A stretch of 64,000 nucleotides of DNA from Enterobacter sp. JBIWA008 (GTDB lineage: Bacteria; Pseudomonadota; Gammaproteobacteria; Enterobacterales; Enterobacteriaceae), in NCBI RefSeq assembly GCF_019968765.1, contig NZ_CP074149.1:3596001-3660000 (forward strand). The letters are read 5' to 3'. A model generated the notes under the pieces. The model was not told the DNA's origin and did no database searches. It worked only from the letters and a program-made list of their open reading frames with translations. Of this stretch, positions 52,483-59,073 are shown in pieces. A program made the position numbers and the translations under genes. Each line of letters opens with the position of its first letter. Position 1 is the stretch's first letter.

Positions 52483-52595
52483 ATGAACACTATGAATACC
52501 CTATGAATACCTTAGATAAAGGTGTTCATAGTCTATCTATCTGATTTTTAATACCTATATTCAAATCATGAACACTATGAATACCTTTGTTCATT
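52483..52595. repeat. Iteron cluster 2 (possible replication site)
   Basis: ATGAACACTATGAATACC occurs exactly twice (52483-52500 and 52568-52585), with further CCTATGAATACC (52499-52510), inverted GGTGTTCATAG (52521-52531) and TTTGTTCAT. The units are those of cluster 1 at 44,521-44,630 in reverse orientation. Confidence 0.72.
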
Positions 52596-52772
52596 TTTCT
52601 GCAAACATTCCACCGCCGCCCGACGAAATGCCTTTCTCTGGCTGGCGTAAGTTACCGTTGCTGGCAACGGACAATAAAAAAGGCTTGCCCCTATTCGGTA
52701 ACAAGCCTTGTCTATTTGCTTGGCTTTCATGCGGTACAGATCCCGCGCTTCTCGCTTTGTTTGCCGATCCAC
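52575..52772 (-). CDS. Possible small protein downstream of alpA
   Basis: A 65-residue frame (MDRQTKREARDLYRMKAKQ..., C-terminal RKAFRRAAVECLQKNEQ) with natural-looking codon use. It overlaps the end of alpA by 46 bases and contains the alpA terminator hairpin, and its last codons fall in the iterons. It may be a chance frame. Confidence 0.3.
   Translation of the reverse strand: MDRQTKREARDLYRMKAKQIDKACYRIGASLFYCPLPATVTYASQRKAFRRAAVECLQKNEQRYS
52680..52709 (-). terminator. Terminator after alpA
   Basis: AAGGCTTG, 14-base loop, CAAGCCTT, then TTTTATTG on the minus strand, 18 bases past the alpA stop. Confidence 0.68.
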
Positions 52773-52939
52773 GCTTCAACCTCGTCACGATACCAGCAGT
52801 TACGGCCACCCACTTTAAAAGGCATCGGAAAACCGTTCTCCTCATCTTTCAGGAAATCATAGAAAGCAGAATCAGAACGGTATCGGAGCCGTGCTTTAAC
52901 CTCGCCTTTAAGAAGTATTTCGCTATTCGATTCAGACAT
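52727..52939 (-). CDS. AlpA-family excisionase/regulator
   Basis: 70 residues from ATG 52939 (MSESNSEILLKG), preceded by a perfect GGAGG five bases away; the frame nine codons longer lacks this. Winged-helix AlpA/MerR-like domain: LRYRSDSAFYDFLKDEENGFPMPFKVGGRNCWYRDEVEAWI. In P4 (Vis) and CP4-57 such proteins drive excision and repress or activate late functions. It lies just downstream of int. Confidence 0.88.
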   Translation of the reverse strand: MSESNSEILLKGEVKARLRYRSDSAFYDFLKDEENGFPMPFKVGGRNCWYRDEVEAWIGKQSEKRGICTA

Positions 52940-53059
52940 AAAAACCTCCATACATATTCGAATCAATTATAACAAATTTGGATAAAAAAGATACATTCAG
53001 GTATCCATTGGTAATAAAAAAGCTGCCATAAATCAGCTCTGAATGCCGATTATTGAGGG

Positions 53060-54289
53060 CTAACCAATAAGCCTTAAACCTTTATCACCTTTTGTCTGAA
53101 GCAGTTCTCCACGCTCTGCACTATCGATATAATCCCCCCACCACTGCATGAGCATACGCCGCTGCTCAAAGTAATCAGTGCGATTGTAGATGTTGCGGAT
53201 CGCATTCCTGCTTCTGTGAGCGAGGGCTGCCTCAATAACATCAGGGTTAAACCCTTCTTCATTCAGCACAGTTGATGCAAGCGACCTTAGCCCGTGAGTA
53301 ACGACCTCTCCGCTTAGCGATGTTTTATGAATAGCGATCTGCCCGGTACATTTCCCAATCGGCTTATCTCCTTTTTTGCCGGAAGGAAAAATAAACGCCC
53401 CGCGTCGCCATTTTTCAGCATTGCGTAAAACTGCTATTGCTTGCGTGGACAGCGGTACAGCGTGTGGCCTTTTCCCCTTCATTCTTTCAGCCGGAATTTT
53501 CCAGACAGCACTGTCTAAATCAATTTCGTCCCAAACTGCCAGGCGAGCCTCAGAGGGCCTTACCATAGTTAAAAGCTGGAAGTAGACACACAGCCTTATC
53601 GGCTCCCACATACTCAGCCCCAGCCATTCAGAAAGGAACACAGGCAATCTGCCTTTATCCATCACGGGCATTGGTACGCTTCTTTTGGCTGGGAAAGCCT
53701 TGCCGATTTTTAGCAGGCAATTATGGTCAATGACTCCGGTGTTTACCGCATAATCCATTACCGAATTGAGCACAACTATCATCTTTTCCACAGAGGCGGG
53801 ACGATCGGCAAACTCTCTCATTGCCTGAATTGTTGAGGCGGCATTCATTTTATGTACCGGCTCGTCACCAAGAACACTATTCAGCGTTTTTAAAGCCCCC
53901 TCGTAGCCTCGAATTGTATTGCTGCGGATGCCCTCCGTGATTTTTATTTTCAGCCAGTTATCAGCGATAACAGAAAACTGCTGCGCATGTTTTTTCCGTC
54001 TGTCGCTGAGTTCTTCTTTTTTAACCTCGTTTGGATCTATCCCTCGGGCAACTTTCCTTCTGGCTTCTTCTCTCGCCTCCCTCGCTTCTGCGAGACTAAA
54101 TTCTGGATATCGGCCAATAGTGAATGTCTGCCTTTTCCCGGTTATGGGGTGCGCATAGCGGAATCGCCACGATTTACCGCCTGACTTAGTAACGTACAGA
54201 AGAAGTCCAAACCCATCATGAAGACTGTAATCTTTAAGCTGTGGCTTCGCGTTCTTAACTTCTGCATTGGTGAGTGGTTTAACAAGCAT
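53060..54289 (-). CDS. int: P4-type tyrosine integrase
   Basis: 409 residues from ATG 54289 (AGGAG at proper distance). N-terminal DUF4102 arm-binding domain (LTNAEVKNAKPQLKDYSLHDGFGLLLYV), core-binding domain (about 100-185), then catalytic domain with Arg in MVRPSEARLAVWDEID, HGLR, His in ALAHRS and nucleophile Tyr in IYNR. P4-type integrases usually act on tRNA/tmRNA ends; here the adjacent att site (54,463-54,479) lies in a phage tail gene. 174 bp of intergenic DNA to the att site would hold arm sites and the promoter. Confidence 0.95.
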   Translation of the reverse strand: MLVKPLTNAEVKNAKPQLKDYSLHDGFGLLLYVTKSGGKSWRFRYAHPITGKRQTFTIGRYPEFSLAEAREAREEARRKVARGIDPNEVKKEELSDRRKKHAQQFSVIADNWLKIKITEGIRSNTIRGYEGALKTLNSVLGDEPVHKMNAASTIQAMREFADRPASVEKMIVVLNSVMDYAVNTGVIDHNCLLKIGKAFPAKRSVPMPVMDKGRLPVFLSEWLGLSMWEPIRLCVYFQLLTMVRPSEARLAVWDEIDLDSAVWKIPAERMKGKRPHAVPLSTQAIAVLRNAEKWRRGAFIFPSGKKGDKPIGKCTGQIAIHKTSLSGEVVTHGLRSLASTVLNEEGFNPDVIEAALAHRSRNAIRNIYNRTDYFEQRRMLMQWWGDYIDSAERGELLQTKGDKGLRLIG

Positions 54290-54434
54290 CATCAGCTCCT
54301 ATCACTGCTTCCGCTGTGGTTTCTTTCGTAGTCCCACTTATGGCGAATTGAACCCCAGATAGACGAAAGTAATCGAATGGATTCAAACACCATAAGCAGG
54401 GACTAAACCCAGCCACACCGCGCTTTATTGAACG

Positions 54435-54533
54435 TTAACGTATTGATTCATAGATATTAAAATAATCAGGCGCACTGATCCCCTCAGCGGTTACCGTTGC
54501 CGATAAGCCGAGTGTGTCCAAATTGAGGGCCAT
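54435..54533 (-). pseudogene. Baseplate J protein, 5' part, interrupted by the satellite
   Basis: The ATG follows the gp25 stop directly (TAAATG). The frame reads MALNLDTLGLSATVTAEGIS-APDY and then enters satellite DNA, running eight foreign codons to a TAA at 54,435 (32 residues). The remainder is at 40,433-41,578. Confidence 0.93.
54463..54479. repeat. Attachment site copy, integrase side
   Basis: Same 17 bp as 41,562-41,578, located 174 bp upstream of the P4-type integrase start, inside codons 19-24 of baseplate J. Confidence 0.93.
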
Positions 54534-54887
54534 TTATGCCTCGCTGGTTACTGTCGTTGTTCCGTAGATGGTGTCGATTTCAGCGAAGAACTGGACGCGG
54601 CGCGTCGTCGTGTTCACTGTCGTGTTGAAAGAGAGAATGGATCTAACGCCCCGCGTTTCGAGGATGCGCTTACGGATCGCCAGGTTGTAGGTTTCCGGCT
54701 TCTGCTTACCGAGTACGGACTGAATCCACGGAGTCCCCTCTGTGGTGTCGAGGAACCATTGCCCGTACCATAATTCGAACCGCGTTTTCACCGCCTGCGC
54801 CACGGCCTCAGGTGAGTTAATCAGCCAGGTATCATCGCCGCTGCCAAAGGTGTAATCGCCGTCGGCGTCTTCACGTCTGTATCGCAT
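54534..54887 (-). CDS. GPW/gp25 baseplate wedge protein
   Basis: 117 residues of the gp25-like family, which nucleates sheath assembly on the baseplate. INSPEAVAQAVKTRFELWYGQWFLDTTEGTPW and the ILETRGVRSI region fit. ATGA overlap with the spike gene upstream and immediate contact with the baseplate J start downstream. Confidence 0.88.
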   Translation of the reverse strand: MRYRREDADGDYTFGSGDDTWLINSPEAVAQAVKTRFELWYGQWFLDTTEGTPWIQSVLGKQKPETYNLAIRKRILETRGVRSILSFNTTVNTTTRRVQFFAEIDTIYGTTTVTSEA

Positions 54888-55639
54888 CAGTTCACCCCGT
54901 CTGTGTTGCTGGTGCCGTGCTGCACGCCGCCGTGAGTGTGCGTATCATCGATTGTCTTGCCGTTAGCTTTGACGGTACCGATAAACTCGACAGCGCCGGT
55001 GATTTTGGATGCAACGCCAGAAGCAACAGAACCCACCATTCCACCCAGCCAGGACAGGAGCCCGTGAATGGTAACTTTCGCCGAGAAGTCGGCCCGCGGG
55101 GTAACTACATCCAGACCGCCAGGCGCTACGATTTTAATTTTCTGCGTAGTGGGGTTGAGCTCAAAGAACGTGCTTCCGTCGTCGCTGCGCAGCTGAGCGG
55201 CACCCGTGCTGATTCCGCTGATTTTCTGCGCCTGAGACTGCGGCCCGACGATACAGAACGCATCCGATAAGTCATGCACCCGGTCGTCGACAGGCTCCTG
55301 CACCCCGCCGTTCTGCCACCAGAAATCGATGCAGCGATCGGCGAAAATAACCAAGCATTCATCACCGGCTTTCACCGGGAACGTTAACGTGCAGCCGCCA
55401 CCGCGCGGAAATACCACCGGCACATCCACCAGCAGCGGGTAATTTTTGGTAACGCGGTTGCCGTCGTTATCGGTTTCAACAGAGCGGATAGCAGGCTGCA
55501 CAACCGCCGTAACCGCGTCAGGGTCGAATGACTGGACAATGCCAGGCAAAGCAACACGGATCTGGTTCTTTGTTGTTTCCCGCTCAGATTTGAATGTTTC
55601 GGCAAGGTCGCCGCTGCGGGTCTGGTCAGATACGGCCAT
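54887..55639 (-). CDS. Gp138-type baseplate spike protein, prophage copy
   Basis: 250 residues from ATG 55639 (MAVSDQTRSG), with TGGAG eight bases before. Same organisation as the satellite copy: OB-fold region, FPRGGGCTLTFPVKAGDECLVIF, DFWWQNGGVQE, GPQSQAQKISGIST, beta-helix and a HTHGGVQHG tip with metal-binding histidines. An additional hydrophobic Gly/Ser segment (SWLGGMVGSVASGVASKITG) is absent from the satellite copy. Confidence 0.9.
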   Translation of the reverse strand: MAVSDQTRSGDLAETFKSERETTKNQIRVALPGIVQSFDPDAVTAVVQPAIRSVETDNDGNRVTKNYPLLVDVPVVFPRGGGCTLTFPVKAGDECLVIFADRCIDFWWQNGGVQEPVDDRVHDLSDAFCIVGPQSQAQKISGISTGAAQLRSDDGSTFFELNPTTQKIKIVAPGGLDVVTPRADFSAKVTIHGLLSWLGGMVGSVASGVASKITGAVEFIGTVKANGKTIDDTHTHGGVQHGTSNTDGVN

Positions 55640-55656
55640 TTGGTAGGCTCCAGAAA

Positions 55657-55682
55657 GCAAAAAACCCGCCGGGTGGCGGGTT
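55657..55682 (-). terminator. Terminator after the two-gene cargo unit
   Basis: AACCCGCC-ACCC-GGCGGGTT followed by TTTTGC on the minus strand, 12 bases past the 125-residue gene and just upstream of the spike ribosome site. Confidence 0.82.
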
Positions 55683-55693
55683 CGATTATTAAG

Positions 55694-56071
55694 TTAATCC
55701 AGTGACTCTGGGGGCGGTAGTTTAAATGGTGGATGTGGGTCGTAACTCACGAAACGGGCTTCTTTGAAATTGTTATTCTGGTATTGGACCACATACTCGG
55801 ATGTCCAATCGCCAAAACTTCTGTTTTTATCATATTCAACATGCCCAATATGATAATGCCACAGCCGATTTTGTATTGCGTACTGAATCAGTTTTTCACG
55901 TTGCGCGTGCCTTTTGCTGACACCCGTAGAAGGTTTATTTCTGCCTGGCAACCCATCAAAACCAGAACTTTTCAAAGAAACCGCAAAATCACCGATTAGT
56001 TTCAGTTCATCATCAGATAGGGTAGCTATGTCATTAAGAAATTTTTTTGAATATAAAACCGTGACTTGCAT
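55694..56071 (-). CDS. Putative toxin-like cargo protein
   Basis: A 125-residue basic protein. Its start (TVLYSKKFLNDIATLSDDELKLIGDF) and the strand pattern RLWHYHIGHVEY...EYVVQYQ...EARFVSYD loosely resemble RelE-superfamily mRNA interferases, with His, Lys and Arg residues that could be catalytic. I cannot name a family. It follows the 204-residue gene by two bases and has its own terminator. Confidence 0.55.
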   Translation of the reverse strand: MQVTVLYSKKFLNDIATLSDDELKLIGDFAVSLKSSGFDGLPGRNKPSTGVSKRHAQREKLIQYAIQNRLWHYHIGHVEYDKNRSFGDWTSEYVVQYQNNNFKEARFVSYDPHPPFKLPPPESLD

Positions 56072-56073
56072 CC

Positions 56074-56688
56074 CTAGCCCTTCATTCCTTTAATCCATTT
56101 GGCAAAATCCTCTCCTGTATTAACCCAGGAAGGATGTTCCACCATCGGCTCAGATAAAGCGTTGTCTATTTTCTCTAAGTCAAAATCTACGGGGCAATTT
56201 GATTCAAGAAAATATGGCAATGTATCTGCAAGGCCTTTAACAGCGCTGTGATAGTCACCAAAGGCTTTTAGTGTTTTTGATTCAAGATGTTTTAACGTTG
56301 CCATATGCGGACGCCAGGCCGGAGATGTTGAAGCAATGAAAAAAGCATACTTAAGTCTTTTAACACCAATATCCAGCTTTTCAGCAATTTCTCTTAAATC
56401 CTCAGGCTTAGTTTCTTCTATCCTCAACTCCAGCATTTCTTCTGCCGATCCGTGCAACAACACCTGAAGATAGGCGTTACCTTCTTCAGCCTTAGTGGCG
56501 GCAAGGTCGATACGCTGGTAAACCATTCTGGTAATCTCTCTGACCTGTTTTTTTGTCAGAGAATCTTCTTGAGCACGGTCAAGCTCTCCAAAAGATCGCT
56601 CGATCTTCCTGGAGAAGGATTCCATAAATTTATCGACTGTAGGGGCTTTTGGCGGTGTAAAGGCCAATGCAGCACTCAAGCCAATCAT
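56074..56688 (-). CDS. Hypothetical partner of the toxin-like protein
   Basis: 204 residues from ATG 56688 (AGGTGAG five bases before; a GTG three codons upstream is possible). Mostly helical, with SFSRKIERSFGELDRAQEDSLTKKQVREITRMV and a C-terminal DFDLEKIDNAL. No family recognised. Placed between the secreted protein and the spike, interrupting the tail operon; the satellite cassette lacks this pair. Confidence 0.55.
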   Translation of the reverse strand: MIGLSAALAFTPPKAPTVDKFMESFSRKIERSFGELDRAQEDSLTKKQVREITRMVYQRIDLAATKAEEGNAYLQVLLHGSAEEMLELRIEETKPEDLREIAEKLDIGVKRLKYAFFIASTSPAWRPHMATLKHLESKTLKAFGDYHSAVKGLADTLPYFLESNCPVDFDLEKIDNALSEPMVEHPSWVNTGEDFAKWIKGMKG

Positions 56689-56760
56689 TTTGCTCACCTA
56701 TACAAAGATTACTGGTTTAATGGTAACAGAAGAATCAGGGTTTCTGTAGTTCTGAGGACA

Positions 56761-57114
56761 TCACCCAGCGACTTTCTTACACGGGAAAGATCCGATAATT
56801 TTCGGCGCGTCCATGCTGTTCTGCAGCAGTTGGACGTTCAGGAAGCGCGTTTCGGTACCCGGTCGGCGAATGTATTCAAAGCCGTAGTTGTTACCGTCTT
56901 TGGCAGGCATAAGCCCCATGTCTGCCTTCATACCGTTTCCATTACCGAGAGTTTTGATTTTCTGGGAGGTAACAGTCTCACCATTAATCCTGAACAATGA
57001 GTCAGGAACCAACTCCAATTTGTAACCACCACATTGCAATGTGATGCCGCCGGGATTTGCAGCAAAAGCTAACCCAGGCAGGAAACAGAGTCCGATAACA
57101 ATCAACTTTTTCAT
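56761..57114 (-). CDS. Small secreted protein between hub and spike, prophage copy
   Basis: 117 residues from ATG 57114, two bases after the hub stop. Signal peptide MKKLIVIGLCFLPGLAFA, then a mature domain with two cysteines (LQCGGY, SFPCKK). Paralogue of the satellite protein at 45,480-45,824. The longer frame to 57,195 lies inside hub. Confidence 0.82.
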   Translation of the reverse strand: MKKLIVIGLCFLPGLAFAANPGGITLQCGGYKLELVPDSLFRINGETVTSQKIKTLGNGNGMKADMGLMPAKDGNNYGFEYIRRPGTETRFLNVQLLQNSMDAPKIIGSFPCKKVAG

Positions 57115-57116
57115 TC

Positions 57117-58181
57117 TTATCCTTCCCGCTGTAAAGACGACGACGAACGGAGGTCCGCCGCGCCACGCGCTTCGCACATCATATCCATGTACCACGCCTG
57201 GCCCCTTGTGTCGCCAGTGTACATAATCCCGCGCACAATATAAACGCCATCCGTTGCGATGCTGGCAGGCTGCGCCGTGGTGCCGCTGAGCGTGATATTT
57301 CCGTCCGTGTTCTGGTCGGTGATCTGCCCACCGGCCATAGCGATATCGTTGTTCGACAGCGCGGTGCGATACACGGAAGCCTGATCCAGCTGAATAAGCC
57401 CGTTAACCCGGATATTAGGGTTAATCAGCGCGCGAACGTTTACGCCGTTGCCGATGGTCTGCTGCGGCATACCGATAAGCCCGGTGGCGCTGTTGAGCAC
57501 AATCGCGTCGTGAACATACTCGTTATTCGCCACCATCTGGCGCTGCCCGTCAACGAACTGCCATGTTGCGCCACATTGTCCGGCCACGTTATCCATAAGA
57601 TGCCGTGTCATGCCGAACAGCACCCGGCCCCGGGGGAAAACGGTAGCAGGCATTTCAGGCGTCAGGCCTTCGGTCGCGCCTTTGGCCTCGAAGTCTTTCA
57701 TCAGCGCGCGGTTCACGTCTGCGACCGTGTAACCGGCCGCCAGCGTCTGCGAGGTTATACTGGTGGCAAACGCCAGATCCGTATCGGCAGCCTGAATCAG
57801 GACATAGGAATCGATGGGGCTGTCTTTACCGGTGACCGAGTAGCGAATTTCACCGCTGAAAATCAGCCCGTAGTTGCGGCCATCGCTCTGGCCCACGTCC
57901 GCCGCGTCGACTTCGCGCACGGTCCCGACATCGCTTGCCGACACCTCCGGCGCGATACCGTCGTAACCTGCAATCAGCCGCACTTTCGAAAATTCCTGCC
58001 CGGTGATGCGGTTTACCGTATCAGCTGACAGGTTGTAGATTTTGAACGTACCCATCCGCGACGCGCTGCTGATGTTGAACCAGTCGATCGTAAAGGTCAC
58101 TTTAAAATCGCTGAGCTCAATCCCCTGCCCGTTCTCGTCCACGAGCTGCAGCTCGAAATGTCTCATCCAGTTCTGTGACAT
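57117..58181 (-). CDS. Baseplate hub protein, prophage copy
   Basis: 354 residues, gp27-like hub at the distal end of the tail tube. Begins MSQNWMRHFELQLVDENGQG. It follows the plug gene by two bases and precedes the secreted protein. See the satellite copy for shared blocks. Confidence 0.9.
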   Translation of the reverse strand: MSQNWMRHFELQLVDENGQGIELSDFKVTFTIDWFNISSASRMGTFKIYNLSADTVNRITGQEFSKVRLIAGYDGIAPEVSASDVGTVREVDAADVGQSDGRNYGLIFSGEIRYSVTGKDSPIDSYVLIQAADTDLAFATSITSQTLAAGYTVADVNRALMKDFEAKGATEGLTPEMPATVFPRGRVLFGMTRHLMDNVAGQCGATWQFVDGQRQMVANNEYVHDAIVLNSATGLIGMPQQTIGNGVNVRALINPNIRVNGLIQLDQASVYRTALSNNDIAMAGGQITDQNTDGNITLSGTTAQPASIATDGVYIVRGIMYTGDTRGQAWYMDMMCEARGAADLRSSSSLQREG

Positions 58182-58183
58182 GC

Positions 58184-58486
58184 TTACTCCGTTGATACCA
58201 GTAAATGACTGCGGCCGCCCAGGTCGGTTTTCGTCGGATAATCCTGTGTACTGTCGCCACAGACCACCACCAGCTTAAAGCCGAGCCCCATATAGGCGTA
58301 CTGCGCCAGCAGGTCAGCGCCCGTGACGAGAGGAATACCGGAGATTACCGGCTCCCCTCTGTCGTTCTGCAGGTCCATAATCCAGTACAGATCGCGCCAT
58401 ATGATGCTAATCCGCCAGGTGGTCCCCGCCAGGATGATGCTGAATTGCTGGTTATCCGCTGTCAGCGGGATTTCCTGAATTGCCAT
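58184..58486 (-). CDS. Baseplate plug-type protein
   Basis: 100 residues (MAIQEIPLTADNQQFSIILAGTTWRISIIWRDLYWIMDL...), a beta-rich small protein matching the phage baseplate plug family (Pam3 gp18-like). It lies between the Dit-like protein and hub, overlapping the former by one base. Confidence 0.78.
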   Translation of the reverse strand: MAIQEIPLTADNQQFSIILAGTTWRISIIWRDLYWIMDLQNDRGEPVISGIPLVTGADLLAQYAYMGLGFKLVVVCGDSTQDYPTKTDLGGRSHLLVSTE

Positions 58487-59073
58487 TAGCCGAGCCCCAG
58501 TAATGACGCCGCATTACCCGTGATGCTTTTCAGCAGCGAGGTATTTGGCGGCTTTGTGGTTTTGTTGCCGGTGTTAAGTACCGCCGACGTGCTGGCCCCG
58601 TCCTTCATGTTGGTTTTATCCGCAACGGTGATCTGCTGCGTCTGCGAGATAAGAACCTCTCTCAGAGTGAGGACGGCAGACAGGACGTTTTCGGTTGTCT
58701 TGTCTGTCGTCACTTCCAGCGCGCGGATCAGCATGTTGCTGTACAGCCGTTTGCCGGTCACCACATCGAAAGGAATACGGCTCGCCTGCAGGTCGAGTAT
58801 CTCCTGATACGTCTGCTGGGGACTCAGCCCGAGCAGGCTGGTAGCCGTCAGGTTACTGGCAAAATCCAGCAACGATCCGCCACCTGCGAAACCGACCTCC
58901 ATCACCACTTCAGACGGTTTTTTGTAGGCATGGTCGGCGATGGCGGCCCCGACCTCGACAGGGTGCTCTGTTATCTCCAGCGTGTCGGTATGCTTCTCAG
59001 AAACAACCACGCTGGGGACAATCATCCCTATTTTCCGGGTCTGCTGCTGAAAGAGCGTAGAGAGAATATCCAT
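58486..59073 (-). CDS. Dit-like tail protein
   Basis: 195 residues. The N-terminal part (IVPSVVVSEKHTDTLEITEHPVEVGAAIADHAYKKP) matches the Dit-like phage tail domain that forms a ring at the tube-baseplate junction. The Ser/Thr/Asn-rich C-terminus is likely flexible. One-base overlaps with both neighbours. Confidence 0.85.
   Translation of the reverse strand: MDILSTLFQQQTRKIGMIVPSVVVSEKHTDTLEITEHPVEVGAAIADHAYKKPSEVVMEVGFAGGGSLLDFASNLTATSLLGLSPQQTYQEILDLQASRIPFDVVTGKRLYSNMLIRALEVTTDKTTENVLSAVLTLREVLISQTQQITVADKTNMKDGASTSAVLNTGNKTTKPPNTSLLKSITGNAASLLGLG

Larger units (their letters stand above)
41562..54479 (-). mobile_element. P4-like phage satellite inside the prophage baseplate J gene
   Basis: A 12.9 kb insertion bounded by the 17-bp repeat; excision would release a 12,901-bp circle. 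From the integrase end it contains int, alpA, an immunity-RNA-like leader, an Icd-like gene, a second tyrosine recombinase, four small genes, a P4-alpha-like primase, two unknown genes, a baseplate hub/secreted/spike cassette, a 54-codon gene, an unknown gene with a third tyrosine recombinase and two unknown genes. All are on the minus strand, co-directional with the host prophage tail operon. No terminase, portal, capsid or Sid/Psu-like gene was recognised, which argues for a satellite, not a second prophage. Confidence 0.88.

Noticed and set aside
52303..52506. 67-codon plus-strand frame in the immunity-like leader
   Set aside because: No ribosome site, unrelated to any family, and opposite to the direction of all satellite genes; the repeats explain the sequence better.
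52591..52845. 84-codon frame overlapping alpA
   Set aside because: Runs through alpA in another frame, with low-complexity Gly/Ser end; not supported.
41562..54479. Reading the insert as a second complete prophage
   Set aside because: No head, portal, terminase, sheath, tube or tape measure gene was recognised; only replication/control genes and the three-gene tail tip cassette.
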